Source of the DNA: Natrinema versiforme
GTDB lineage: Archaea > Halobacteriota > Halobacteria > Halobacteriales > Natrialbaceae
DNA: 64,000 nucleotides
NCBI RefSeq assembly: GCF_005576615.1
Contig: NZ_CP040330.1
Coordinates: forward strand, 1,054,001-1,118,000
Direction: 5' to 3'
In this document: positions 17,907 through 26,978 of the stretch, piece by piece
Numbering within the stretch: position 1 is the stretch's first letter
Layout: every line of letters begins with the position of its first letter
Notes under the pieces: generated by a model
Told to the model about the DNA's origin: nothing
The model's input: the letters and a program-made list of their open reading frames with translations, nothing else
Database searches by the model: none
Position numbers and translations under genes: made by a program

Positions 17907-18206
17907 TCATCCGGTGATGAATTCAGGAGCGAAAGCCATCGTAGCGAACAGAGATCCAAGCACAACGAACGCTGTGAGTCGCAGGACACCAGCCGCCCGT
18001 CGTCGATTGTTCGGCAGGGACTCGGCAACTCCGGACAGGGCGGCCCCGACACCAATAAATAGCGCCCCACTGCCCGGTAAAGAATTTGCAACAACTGCGT
18101 AGTATCCGTAGGCACTGAACAAAACGAATGCGCCACAGAGCTGGACCACTCCAAAGAAACGACCAGAGGGTTCACTGAACACGATCTCGTTGATGATGGA
18201 GGGCAT
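17907..18206 (-). CDS. Small membrane protein of unknown function
   Basis: The start at 18206 (MPSIINEIVFSEPSGRFF) is chosen because an AATATTTATC TATA-like box lies about 27-30 bases upstream; a longer frame opens at 18320 with no such signal. The 99-residue product has three hydrophobic stretches (about residues 14-35, 42-58 and 72-92) separated by an arginine-rich loop. I do not recognise the family. It shares the AT-richer composition of the neighbouring response regulator. Confidence 0.55.
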   Translation of the reverse strand: MPSIINEIVFSEPSGRFFGVVQLCGAFVLFSAYGYYAVVANSLPGSGALFIGVGAALSGVAESLPNNRRRAAGVLRLTAFVVLGSLFATMAFAPEFITG

Positions 18207-18456
18207 CTGATGTGTGATTCTTCCGTGAAAGATAAATATTGACTGTATATATGCTCCCTCTGCAAGGACTGTTCCATCTGCGCCGAGCAAGCGGTACCGA
18301 TGATTCTGTCCGAGTTGCACACTGGGTTCAGCACGTCATTCTCGACATAATTCCTGTCTGCTAGAGAACGAATTCCAGTCAGATAACCGAAGACCATTCG
18401 GTCTCGAACACGCCCGAACCGACCCCTTTAGGTCGTCAAGCCCTCGAGTGACGGTT

Positions 18457-19137
18457 ATGACCGCCGATCCGCCGCTCGTCCTCGACATCGACGGCACGCT
18501 GACCCGGCCCGAAGGCTGGGGCATCGATCCCCGCGTCTTCGACCCGCTGCGCGAGTGGGACGCGCCCGTCGTGATCGCGACCGGGAAGGCCTTCCCCTAC
18601 CCCGTCGCCCTCTGTCACTTCGTCGGCATCCCCGAACTCGTCGTCGCCGAAAACGGCGGCGTCGTCTACACCGGCGACGACGTCTTCTTCACCGCCGACC
18701 GCGAGGCCGCCCGCGCCGTCGCCGAGGCCTACCGGGCCGCCGGCTACGACCTCGGCTGGGGCCGAGAGGACACCGTCAACCGCTGGCGGGAAACCGAGAT
18801 CGCGGTCAACTTGGACCAACCCCTCGAGCCGCTGCGCGAAATCGCCGCCGACTACGGCCTCGAGGTGATCGACACCGGCTACGCCTACCACGTCAAGGAC
18901 ACCGATCCGACCAAGGGCGAGGGGCTCGAGACGATCGCCGATCACGTCGGGATCGACCTCGCGGACTGCGTCGCCGTCGGCGACTCGATCAACGACGTCT
19001 CGACGTTCGAGGCCGTGGGACGGAGTTTCGCCGTCGCGAACGCCGACGAGCGGGCGACGGCGGCCGCCGATGAGGTGCTCGAGGAGGTCCACGCGGACGG
19101 CACGCTCGCGGTGCTCGAGCGGGTTCGCGGGACGTAG
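18457..19137 (+). CDS. HAD-family phosphatase, phosphoglycolate phosphatase type
   Basis: The 226-residue protein has HAD motif I as DIDGTLT (Asp10 nucleophile, Asp12), a capped middle domain and motif IV in VGDSINDVSTFEAVG. It resembles the archaeal phosphoglycolate phosphatase group (EC 3.1.3.18), which hydrolyses 2-phosphoglycolate. Other sugar phosphates are possible, because HAD substrate assignments are loose. The ATG at 18457 gives MTADPPLVLDIDG and is preferred over a GTG three codons upstream. Confidence 0.82.
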   Translation: MTADPPLVLDIDGTLTRPEGWGIDPRVFDPLREWDAPVVIATGKAFPYPVALCHFVGIPELVVAENGGVVYTGDDVFFTADREAARAVAEAYRAAGYDLGWGREDTVNRWRETEIAVNLDQPLEPLREIAADYGLEVIDTGYAYHVKDTDPTKGEGLETIADHVGIDLADCVAVGDSINDVSTFEAVGRSFAVANADERATAAADEVLEEVHADGTLAVLERVRGT

Positions 19138-19187
19138 CCGAAGCGGGTAAAGCAGGTATTCGGCCGCGAAAAGACGACTGCCGGTCG

Positions 19188-20156
19188 TTATTCGCCGCCC
19201 TCGAGAACGTCCTCGAGCCACTGCTCCGGGACGATTCGGAGCTGGTCGTCCGCCTGCAGGGTATCGGTCGTGAGGACGGCGAGTTCGGTTCCGGAGGCGA
19301 CGGCAAGTCCGCCGCCGGCGACCGCGTCCCAATGGTTCAACACGGGATCGGGAACCGTCAGCAGGCGGTCGCCGTCGACCTCGGAACTGGCGACGTATCT
19401 GATCTCGTCGCCGTCCTGAATCGGATCGAACTGCCCCGAGACGATAACGGCGTCGTCGGCGTCGCGGATCCCCCAGAAGACCTCGGACCGCAGCGACAGG
19501 ATGGTCCGATCGAACGCCGCCTGCGGGATCGGGATCTCGCTGCTGTGTTCGTCGAACGACGCCGCGCCGAGCCGTTCGTAGGTCTCGTGGGCTGGCTCGG
19601 ACGCGGCGGACTCGCCCGCGGCAGCGGACTCGCTCGAGGCGTCGGCGAGTCGCTCCTCGTCGATTCCGGACTCGGCGACATCGGTCTGGTCGACGTTCGC
19701 TGCGTCGACCCCGCCGTCCCGATCGGGGCCCGAGTCCGCGCCCTCGATGTCGATCCCTGTGCCGGTGTCGACGACCTCGCTGGCCGCGTCGCCACCGTAG
19801 TGCTCGCCCTCGGTGTCTCCCGTCTCGAGGTTCCCGATGTCGGGCGTCGTATCGACGACATCGGTCGCGTCGATATCGGCTCGGTCGCCGGCGACCCGCC
19901 GCTGGTTGAGCGCGATCGCGACGAGGAGCCCGCCCGCCCCCAGCCGGAGGTAGCCGTTATCGCGGTCGCCACGTTGCAGCGCGCGGACGCCGCCGAGGAG
20001 GCTCGCGAACCCGGCGATGCCCGCCGGAACGCCCGAGCGGACGCCGCGCCGAACGGCCCCCAGCGCCCCGGAGATGGTTCCGTTGCCGAGTTTCGGGACG
20101 CGTTGCTCGGCCGCGGGACTGTCGTCGGTCTCGGCGGAGGTATCTCGTTGGCTCAT
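19188..20156 (-). CDS. Acidic membrane-associated protein of unknown function
   Basis: The 322-residue protein has a Gly/Arg-rich region with hydrophobic stretches (about residues 38-58 and 70-86), then a long disordered acidic Ser/Ala/Asp/Glu linker to about residue 190. A compact C-terminal part of about 120 residues contains FDRTILSLRSEVFWGI and ILTTD-like strands. I recognise no named domain. It lies 31 bases downstream of another small membrane protein on the same strand, which also has a Gly-rich hydrophobic N-terminus and acidic tail. The two probably form a unit. Confidence 0.6.
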   Translation of the reverse strand: MSQRDTSAETDDSPAAEQRVPKLGNGTISGALGAVRRGVRSGVPAGIAGFASLLGGVRALQRGDRDNGYLRLGAGGLLVAIALNQRRVAGDRADIDATDVVDTTPDIGNLETGDTEGEHYGGDAASEVVDTGTGIDIEGADSGPDRDGGVDAANVDQTDVAESGIDEERLADASSESAAAGESAASEPAHETYERLGAASFDEHSSEIPIPQAAFDRTILSLRSEVFWGIRDADDAVIVSGQFDPIQDGDEIRYVASSEVDGDRLLTVPDPVLNHWDAVAGGGLAVASGTELAVLTTDTLQADDQLRIVPEQWLEDVLEGGE

Positions 20157-20187
20157 ACTCGTAGTGGTCGATGTCGTGTCGCGTGGC

Positions 20188-20550
20188 TCAACTCTCGGCG
20201 CTCGAGCCGTCCCCGCCCGTGCTGTCGGCGAACTCGTCGGTCTCCTCCTCGGCCGACGACTGGACGTCGTCCATGTCGAAGGTCGAACCGACCTCGTCTT
20301 CGTTGATCGCTCGGTCGAGCGTCTCCGTACTCGTCACCGTGCCGAGCCCCTTCTCCTCGACCGCGGACTGGATTTCGCCGGCGTCGATGGCCGAGTCGAC
20401 GTTGCCGTCGTTCGTCGACGATTTCAGGGCTCGGCGGACGATCAGGTATCCCGCCAGCGCGGCGCCGCCGGAGGCGACGGCTCCCGGAACCCCGTAGCGT
20501 TTGTAGCCGAACGTGACCGCTTTCTTGCCGATGGTGTACGCGCCAATCAT
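20188..20550 (-). CDS. Small acidic-tailed membrane protein
   Basis: The start at 20550 gives MIGAYTIGKKAVTFGYKRYG, and the longer frame upstream reads arginine-rich nonsense. The 120-residue protein has one clear hydrophobic helix (about residues 22-40, GVPGAVASGGAALAGYLIV), then an acidic low-complexity tail. Function is unknown. It precedes the 322-residue protein on the same strand and is probably cotranscribed with it. Confidence 0.6.
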   Translation of the reverse strand: MIGAYTIGKKAVTFGYKRYGVPGAVASGGAALAGYLIVRRALKSSTNDGNVDSAIDAGEIQSAVEEKGLGTVTSTETLDRAINEDEVGSTFDMDDVQSSAEEETDEFADSTGGDGSSAES

Positions 20551-20734
20551 ACCCGAGACTTGCGCCGGAACGGGCAAGAGGGCGAGGCTTTCGTACGGAA
20601 GCGGGAACGAGCGACGGGGGGCTGAAGACCGCGAACGGCCTCGGGAGCCGATCTCGGCTCGCTTTCCCAAATCGATATCGGCTCGACCAGACGGGTCTCA
20701 GAACGCTTTTCCCCTCGTTGTGGTAAGGTTCGGT

Positions 20735-21070
20735 ATGGTTTCGCTGCAGGCGGTCGCCGTCGCCGTCGTCGGGTTCGCGATCGTCCTCGGCTCCGCCGTC
20801 GCCGTCTACCGCGACGCGACCCGACTCGAGTTCTCGAGGCCGGCGCTGTGGGCGGGATTCGTGTTCGCCACCTGCGGGACCGGGCTGGCGATGTATCTCG
20901 GCCCGCCGGACGTTCCGGTTCCCGGCCTGCTCGTGATCGTCATCGCGGGTCCGGCGCTGTACCTGTTCGAGCGGGACGACGCGAAATACGGCGACGAACC
21001 CGCCGACCCGCGCGCGCTTCCGGACGAGTCGGCCGGCGACTCCTCGAGCGAGCGGCGCGACGACGAGTAG
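20735..21070 (+). CDS. Small membrane protein of unknown function
   Basis: The 111-residue product starting MVSLQAVAVAVVGFAIVLG has three hydrophobic helices (about residues 3-24, 36-54 and 60-77), then an acidic tail with repeated Asp/Glu and Ser. The longer in-frame start at 20513 is rejected because the added part overlaps the opposite gene and is not protein-like. It lies just upstream of twy1 on the same strand, with 93 bases between them. Confidence 0.6.
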   Translation: MVSLQAVAVAVVGFAIVLGSAVAVYRDATRLEFSRPALWAGFVFATCGTGLAMYLGPPDVPVPGLLVIVIAGPALYLFERDDAKYGDEPADPRALPDESAGDSSSERRDDE

Positions 21071-21163
21071 TCGACCGGGTGGGGAGACGGGCCGGAGTCG
21101 GAGACGCGCCGGGCGGTCGCCACACCACACACCTTTTGACCGGGCCGGTCCAACGACGGGCAA

Positions 21164-22201
21164 ATGAGCGATTCCGCAAATCCCGGGGCCGACGGCGCGA
21201 GCGCCGACACAGGCGACGACGCCGAGAGCGACGGCGGCGGGCCGGCACAGGTCTCGAGCCCGGATTACCACAGCGAGAACCACACGGCCGCCCAGACCTG
21301 CGGCTGGACGGCGAACGCCATGCGCGGCGAGGGCAAGTGTTACAAGAACATCTTCTACGGTATCGAGTCCCACCGCTGCATCCAGATGACGCCGGTCGTC
21401 CGGTGTAACGAGCGCTGTGTCTTCTGCTGGCGCGATCACCAAGGCCACTCCTACGAGATGGATGATGTCGCGTGGGACGACCCCGAAGCGGTGGTCGACG
21501 CCTCGATCAAACTGCAGAAGAAGCTGCTCTCGGGTTTCGGCGGCAACGAGGAGGTCCCTCGAGACGTGTTCGAGCAAGCGATGGAACCCCGTCACGTCGC
21601 CATCTCGCTGGACGGCGAGCCGACGCTGTACCCCTACCTCCCCGAACTCATCGAGGCCTTCCACGACCGCGATATCACCACCTTCCTCGTCTCGAACGGC
21701 ACCCGACCGGAGATGCTTCGGGACTGCGACCCCACGCAACTGTACGTCAGCGTCGACGCCCCCGAGCGCCACACCTTCGATCAGGTCGTCGGCGCGATGG
21801 AGGACGACGCGTGGGCGAACCTCCTCGAGACGATGGACGTCCTCGCGGAGAAAGACGAGACACGAACCGTGCTCCGGACGACGCTCGTCAAGGGCGAGAA
21901 CATGCACAGTCCCGACTGGTACGCCGGCTTCTACCAGCAGGCCGATCCCGACTACATCGAGTTGAAGGCGTACATGCACGTCGGCCACTCGCAGGGCCGC
22001 CTCGACCGGTCCGCGATGCCCGACCACGAGGAAGTCGTCGAGTTCGCCGAAGATGTCGGGGAGTACATGCCCGAGTTCGACGAGGTCAAGGGAGTGCCCG
22101 CCTCCCGCGTCGCGCTCCTCTCGAAGACGAAAGACACGTGGGTGCCGAAACTCCAGAAGGGCAGCGAGTTCTGGGAACGGGACCCCGTTACCGGCGACTG
22201 A
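21164..22201 (+). CDS. twy1: S-adenosylmethionine-dependent 4-demethylwyosine synthase
   Basis: This radical SAM enzyme converts N1-methylguanosine at position 37 of tRNA-Phe to 4-demethylwyosine, using pyruvate as carbon source. The CxxxCxxC cluster is Cys81, Cys85 and Cys88 in VVRCNERCVFCWRDH. Upstream cysteines at about 46, 59 and 72 may ligate the second cluster known in this family. Further signatures are ISLDGEPTLYPYLPELI and FLVSNGTRP. Archaeal TYW1 lacks the flavodoxin domain of the yeast enzyme, as here. The length of 345 residues fits. The acidic N-terminal extension (1-35) is halophile-typical. Confidence 0.95.
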   Translation: MSDSANPGADGASADTGDDAESDGGGPAQVSSPDYHSENHTAAQTCGWTANAMRGEGKCYKNIFYGIESHRCIQMTPVVRCNERCVFCWRDHQGHSYEMDDVAWDDPEAVVDASIKLQKKLLSGFGGNEEVPRDVFEQAMEPRHVAISLDGEPTLYPYLPELIEAFHDRDITTFLVSNGTRPEMLRDCDPTQLYVSVDAPERHTFDQVVGAMEDDAWANLLETMDVLAEKDETRTVLRTTLVKGENMHSPDWYAGFYQQADPDYIELKAYMHVGHSQGRLDRSAMPDHEEVVEFAEDVGEYMPEFDEVKGVPASRVALLSKTKDTWVPKLQKGSEFWERDPVTGD

Positions 22202-22349
22202 CCGCACGAACCCGGCCAGCATGGACCGAATTTCCGAACTGGCCCGACGTGCTCGCGGGGCTCGGGACCGAGTCCCGGACTTAGGACGGATTCTGGACGG
22301 CCGATCCGGATCGGGTCGCTGCGATCGGTGAGTACGTCGCGCGGAACCT

Positions 22350-23792
22350 CTAGAACTCGAGTCGCGAACTGCTGACGACGCCCCTGATCGTGACGCGGAG
22401 CTTTCTGCTGATGGCCGCCAGCGTGAGGCTGTAGACCGCCGCGCCCAGTGCGACGATCGCGAGGAGGTGGTACCAGTGGTCGACGGTGGCGGCGCGCTCG
22501 ACGGGGACGATCACGGCGAACATCACGAGTCCGGCCGCGACCTGTTCTCCCAGCGTCCGCGGGAACAGGACGACCGACGAGAGTTCGCGTTTGATAACGA
22601 TCGCAGAGAGGCCGTAACGGAGCGTTTCCGCGACGGCCGTCGCGACGACGACGCCGATCGCGCCGTAGGCGAGTGTCAGTGCCACGCCGAGGACGATGTT
22701 GATCGCGAGCGTCGCGGCCGAAATTCGGGTGTTGATGTCCGGCCGGTCGATCCCGTAGAGCACGCTCGTGAGCACGCCGGCCTGGGTCTTCGCGATCTGG
22801 TAGGCCGCGAGTCCGACGAGGAGCGCCGCGGCCGCGGCGTACTCGTCCCCGAACAGCGTCACGACGAGCAGTTCCGGCATCGCGACGGCACCGAAGAACA
22901 TCGGGATCGCGATGATGCTCGTAAAGGAGAGGGTGTTCGAGATGTCGGGCCCGAGCGTCTCGCCCTCGCTGTGTCGGTGGCTCACGCGGGCCATCAGTCC
23001 GCTCGAGGCGGCCATCGTCACGAACGTCGCGGGCACCGTGAGCTTGAGCGCGACCTCGTAGTGACCGGCCGCGGCGGGTGCGAGCAGGTAGCCGAGCAGA
23101 ATGATGTCGAACCGATCGTAGGCCTGTCCGAGAAACGAGTTCGGAATGCTGTACCGCGCGTACGACCAGAGGTTCGCGACGGTCTCCCGCGTCGGCGCGA
23201 CCGGTCGCGTCCGGATGAAATACCAGAGGACCGGGACCGTCAGGAACGTCGCGGCGGCGAGTCCGTACGCCATTCCCGCCGCGCCCAACCCGAGCAGGAT
23301 CAGGCCCAACTGGAGCGGGAAGGTAAGCAGCGACCGGAGCGTATCGGTCCACATCGAGGCCCCGACGCGGCCGCGCGCTTGGACGATCAGATCCAGCGGC
23401 TCGAAGAGCGTGACCGCGAACAGCAAGAGGACGAACAGGATCGGTGCCTCGGGGAGTCCCGTATAGGAGACGAGCCAACTCGAGGTGACGACGGCGACTG
23501 CAACGGCCAGCGCCATCCAGACGAGCGTGAACAGCCCCTGACTGCCGATCAGCTCTCCAGAGGGTGCATCGGCCTCCGAATATCGCTTTTTCACCGCCGT
23601 TCCCCACCCGTTGACCGCCCGGTCGGCGATCTTCACGAGCGAAAAGAGGAGGTAGTAGCCGCCGAACCCGGTCGGGCCGAGCACCCGCGCGAAGACGATC
23701 GTGCCGAGAAAGCCGATCGCGGCCATCGTGAACTTCGCGGCCGTCGCCTTGATCGTCTCGCCCCCGAGGCTGACGGACGTTGCGTCACTCAT
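22350..23792 (-). CDS. Polysaccharide/oligosaccharide flippase (MATE/PST type)
   Basis: The 480-residue protein has about 12-14 membrane segments, with FARVLGPTGFGGYYLLFSLVKI near the N-terminus, the hallmark of Wzx/AglR-type exporters. Such proteins move lipid-linked glycans across the membrane. It is last in a unit with a sulfatase-like gene (21 bases upstream) and a pyruvyltransferase-like gene. It converges with twy1. Whether it serves the AglB pathway 20 kb away or a separate exopolysaccharide cannot be decided from the sequence. Confidence 0.88.
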   Translation of the reverse strand: MSDATSVSLGGETIKATAAKFTMAAIGFLGTIVFARVLGPTGFGGYYLLFSLVKIADRAVNGWGTAVKKRYSEADAPSGELIGSQGLFTLVWMALAVAVAVVTSSWLVSYTGLPEAPILFVLLLFAVTLFEPLDLIVQARGRVGASMWTDTLRSLLTFPLQLGLILLGLGAAGMAYGLAAATFLTVPVLWYFIRTRPVAPTRETVANLWSYARYSIPNSFLGQAYDRFDIILLGYLLAPAAAGHYEVALKLTVPATFVTMAASSGLMARVSHRHSEGETLGPDISNTLSFTSIIAIPMFFGAVAMPELLVVTLFGDEYAAAAALLVGLAAYQIAKTQAGVLTSVLYGIDRPDINTRISAATLAINIVLGVALTLAYGAIGVVVATAVAETLRYGLSAIVIKRELSSVVLFPRTLGEQVAAGLVMFAVIVPVERAATVDHWYHLLAIVALGAAVYSLTLAAISRKLRVTIRGVVSSSRLEF

Positions 23793-23813
23793 GCGTTCGT
23801 CTCGAGACCTCCG

Positions 23814-25226
23814 TCACAGATATCCCAGCTCCTCGAGTTGGGACTCTAGACCGCCCATATCCGCCTCGGAGAGTCCTTCGCGGCGCTCGAGGTCAGCGAC
23901 CAGTTCCTCGAGTTCCGACTCGAGGGCCGCCGGCTCGTAGTCCCCGATCAGTTCAGTCCCGGACAGCCCCTCGAAGTAGTAACAGTCGGCCGTCACGAGT
24001 CCGTGGCGTTCGGTGTCGATCGAGGCGGCCTCGTATCCGTCCTCCTCGAGCGCGAGCGCCCGTCGCTTCGAGATCCCGTGGTACTCGAGCAGCGCGCTCG
24101 AGCGCGGCCCAGTGTCGACCGAGTCGCTCGAGCACAGCGGGCGGAACGACTCGCCGCGGCGGTGGGCCGACTCGACGCCGGCGAGATCGAGCACCGTCGC
24201 GTAGACGTCCAGCAAGTTCACGAGGGCGTCCCGCGTCGGTCGCTCCGCGCCGTCTGCGGTGGGGGTTCGATCGTCGGCGTTCGAGCCGGGCGCGGAGACG
24301 ACGAGCGGGACCTTCGTCACCGGCGGGTGGAGGCCGCCGCCGTGTTGCCACGCGCCGTACTCGCCGAGCGCCTCCCCGTGGTCGGCGAGGGTCACGACGT
24401 AGTCGAACTCGGCGGCGAGTTCCGCGTAGATGTCGCGGTAGATGTCCGATAGGTACCGCACGGCATCGTCGTACGCGGTCCTGATACGCTCCGGATCGGC
24501 CGAGGGCTCCTCGAGCGTGGCTTTCACGCTGTCGAAGTGCGGTGAGTCCTCGTCCGGATGGGTGCGGTACTCGTCGGGCGGGTCGTACGGCAGGTGTGCC
24601 TCCATCAGATTCGCGAAGAGGAACTCGCCGTTGTGGGTCCACGACCGTTCTCGAACGTACTCCAGGAACTCCGCCGCGCCGTCGTCAGGGTGGCGTCCCT
24701 TCAGGCCCATATCCCGGAGCTTCATCAGGGCCCCCTGTTTCAGCGACTGGGTCGTATCACAGTCGTCGTCGACGCACCGCCAGAGCGCCCGAAGGTACCG
24801 CTCGGGGCCGTCGGCCTGGTGTTCGGCGATGAACTCGTCCCAGTCGAAGACGTCCTCGCCGAGGCCGCTGAGCCGCCAACCGCCGTCGAACTCGTCGAAC
24901 CCGTGATGCCAGCCGAGTTGCTCCGAGATGTTGACGTTACAGCTGAACGCCCGCGTCCGGTAGCCGCGGTCCTGAAGGAGTTCGGGGAGGCGAGTCGTGT
25001 CCCGGTCGAAGTCCTGGGATTTGATCGTCACGCCGGCCTCGCTCGCGTATCGGCCGGTGAACAGCGAGGCGTGGGCCGGTGCCGTCCAGTGGCTCGTACT
25101 CCACGCGTTCGCGAACTGCACGCCCGGCAGCCAGTCGAAGTGCTCGTCGAAGGAATCCGCCCGCAGGGTGTCGAGCACGACGAGGGCGATGGATGGCTCG
25201 TCTCCCATGGTTGCGTGTCCGCTCAT
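23814..25226 (-). CDS. Sulfatase-like alkaline phosphatase superfamily protein (Thr nucleophile)
   Basis: The 470-residue protein has the metal-binding ALVVLDTLRADSF, a nucleophile region SHWTAPAHASLFTG and a C-terminal metal pair in LADHGEALGEYG followed by WQHGGG. True sulfatases carry Cys or Ser in C/S-x-P-x-R for formylglycine. Here Thr occupies that place and His the arginine place. That favours a phospho- or phosphoglycerol-type transferase, although sulfatase activity is not excluded. It lies between a pyruvyltransferase-like gene and a flippase. An alternative ATG at 25208 would remove six residues. The C-terminus ends in LEELGYL. Confidence 0.8.
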   Translation of the reverse strand: MSGHATMGDEPSIALVVLDTLRADSFDEHFDWLPGVQFANAWSTSHWTAPAHASLFTGRYASEAGVTIKSQDFDRDTTRLPELLQDRGYRTRAFSCNVNISEQLGWHHGFDEFDGGWRLSGLGEDVFDWDEFIAEHQADGPERYLRALWRCVDDDCDTTQSLKQGALMKLRDMGLKGRHPDDGAAEFLEYVRERSWTHNGEFLFANLMEAHLPYDPPDEYRTHPDEDSPHFDSVKATLEEPSADPERIRTAYDDAVRYLSDIYRDIYAELAAEFDYVVTLADHGEALGEYGAWQHGGGLHPPVTKVPLVVSAPGSNADDRTPTADGAERPTRDALVNLLDVYATVLDLAGVESAHRRGESFRPLCSSDSVDTGPRSSALLEYHGISKRRALALEEDGYEAASIDTERHGLVTADCYYFEGLSGTELIGDYEPAALESELEELVADLERREGLSEADMGGLESQLEELGYL

Positions 25227-25320
25227 CCTACCAGCCCTCCGCCAAAGAACCTAGCCCCGGCAATAGAATCGACTGTGGGACCGCCAGCCGTCCGCCCGCC
25301 GAACGCGGGTACGGTCACGC

Positions 25321-26328
25321 TCACAGGACCGTCGTCACCCCCTCCTCAAGCGCCTCGACCTGTGCGTCTTTCTCCCGCTCGAGTTCGTCCATATCGAACC
25401 GGACCGGCTCGCTCGTGACGTCGCCGTCGATCGGGACCCGATCGAACAGGTTCGCTCGCGGCGTGTCGAAGTAGAACTGCGCCCGGTTGCCGTAGGTCAG
25501 CGCGGGGAGGCAGGCGTGGATCCGATCGGAACGAACCACGTCCGCGTTGGCGTAAAGGAAGAGGTAGTCGGCCACCTGATCGGAGACGAAGACGTTCTCG
25601 GCCTCGAACAGCGGCGTCTCGAGGCCGAGCAGTTCCCGCGCTCGCTCGCCGACCGGGAAGTGGTACGGTTCGTCGAAAGGGGCGTGATCGGGCCTGATGA
25701 TCGTCGATGCGCCGTCGATGTCGGGCTCTTCCTGTTTGTCGAACGTGTGAACGTCGAATTCCCGGTTCGCCTCGGGCGGCCGGTCGCGGTCGCCCAGAAA
25801 CAGCGAGCAGTCGATGCCGTCGTACAGGTACTCGACGAGGTCGCCGTACTCCTCGTAGGCGGTTCGATCCCGCGTGAGCAGGACCTCGATATCGAGCGCG
25901 TCGAAGACGGCCTCGACGTCCTCGCGCTCGGCCTCGTCGTACTCCTCGCCGCCCCCGCCGATGATGACGATCGGGATATCCCGCTCCCTGAGTCGGGTGA
26001 GCGTGTCGAAGTACTTCCGGAACGTCGGTCGGGAGAGCACACAGCCCGGGAAGACGGCCAGATCGGCGTCGATCAGTTCGCTGACGTTCATCACGTTCCG
26101 CCGGATCGAGTGTGTCGGCGACTCGTAGTCCGCTCCGGACCCGGTCATCCGTTCGAACTTTCGGGTGCCCCGCCACAGCGCCGCGGTGTCCGCCGCGTGG
26201 TTGGGATAGCCGCCCGTCTCGACAATCTCCGCGTCGGGGAACGCCCGCTCGAGCATCGCCCTCGCCCCGTAGTCGATGAAGCCGTTCCCGATGTTCGTCG
26301 TCCACGTCCGCAAAAGCAGGATTCGCAT
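25321..26328 (-). CDS. Polysaccharide pyruvyl transferase family protein
   Basis: The start at 26328 gives MRILLLRTWTTNIGNGFIDYG, aligning with the family's N-terminal strand and Gly-Asn loop. The 335-residue protein has a GT-B-like arrangement with PIVIIGGGGEEYDE in the middle and DRIHACLPALTYGNRAQFYFDT near the end, where the SxRxH-type motif of the family sits. Members transfer pyruvate ketals from phosphoenolpyruvate to glycans. The acceptor here is unknown. It is first in a three-gene unit with a sulfatase-like enzyme and a flippase. Confidence 0.82.
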   Translation of the reverse strand: MRILLLRTWTTNIGNGFIDYGARAMLERAFPDAEIVETGGYPNHAADTAALWRGTRKFERMTGSGADYESPTHSIRRNVMNVSELIDADLAVFPGCVLSRPTFRKYFDTLTRLRERDIPIVIIGGGGEEYDEAEREDVEAVFDALDIEVLLTRDRTAYEEYGDLVEYLYDGIDCSLFLGDRDRPPEANREFDVHTFDKQEEPDIDGASTIIRPDHAPFDEPYHFPVGERARELLGLETPLFEAENVFVSDQVADYLFLYANADVVRSDRIHACLPALTYGNRAQFYFDTPRANLFDRVPIDGDVTSEPVRFDMDELEREKDAQVEALEEGVTTVL

Positions 26329-26343
26329 TGGGCCGTTCTCCAC

Positions 26344-26978
26344 TGGAACGGGGCATAATTATGCGGAGGATACAGCCCGTACGCGACCGATTCGACGCCG
26401 AAGTGGCGGCTCGTCGATGACGGCCTCGAGCCGACGTGCCTCGAGCGGCCCGTCGAACGGAACAGTTTGTGAGCGGTTTCACACGGTAATCCGACGCTGA
26501 CGGTTCCGTCCCAGCCCACGCGACGAGCGGGTACTCGCCTTTCCGTGACGGAAAGCGAATCCCACCCCGTAATCGCGGCCAGCGGAGAGGGGCAGTTTCG
26601 TACGTCTCGAAAATGCGACGAGTAGATTCGAAGTAGACGACGAGGGAGCAGCGACCGACATCGGCGTGGTTCAACTCACCAACCCGCCGTCTCTCGAGGC
26701 GAGCACCACCTTCTCTCGTAGAGCCCTCGGACTCGAGGGGACGGTTCTGAAGCCGTCTAGCCTGCTATCGTGGCGGCAGGGAATCACCACACCCTCCCCA
26801 GCCGATTCGTTCGCTCCTGGCCGTCGCTCACTCATCCCTCGCACAGTATCGACGGCTTCCCTCGCTAGCGCTCACGGGTCACTTCGTTCCCCGTTCACAT
26901 TCGACGAGCTCCCTCCAGTCGCACCTCGCTTCGCTCGGTCAGCCGTCAGCGCGCGCCACAGCACGTCATCAGTAGCGG
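26344..26978. other. Non-coding region with possible mobile-element remnant
   Basis: This 635-base gap in the polysaccharide cluster has no credible ORF. The part from about 26750 to 26900 (for example AATCACCACACCCTCCCC and the palindrome CGCTAGCG with purine/pyrimidine-alternating runs) resembles dispersed intergenic repeats I remember from haloarchaea, sometimes at IS605/TnpB ends. That link is memory-based and unproven. The first part must hold the promoter of the pyruvyltransferase-like gene. Confidence 0.3.

Noticed and set aside
17813-18397. 194-residue minus-strand frame
   Set aside because: It overlaps the small membrane protein in another frame and is Ser/Cys-rich without a pattern.
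20153-22222. 689-residue minus-strand frame
   Set aside because: It is opposite twy1 and a small membrane gene, with the usual antisense composition.
22221-22331. 36-residue frame starting MDRISELARRARGARD
   Set aside because: It is basic low complexity, lies in a convergent gap after twy1 and has no supporting signals.
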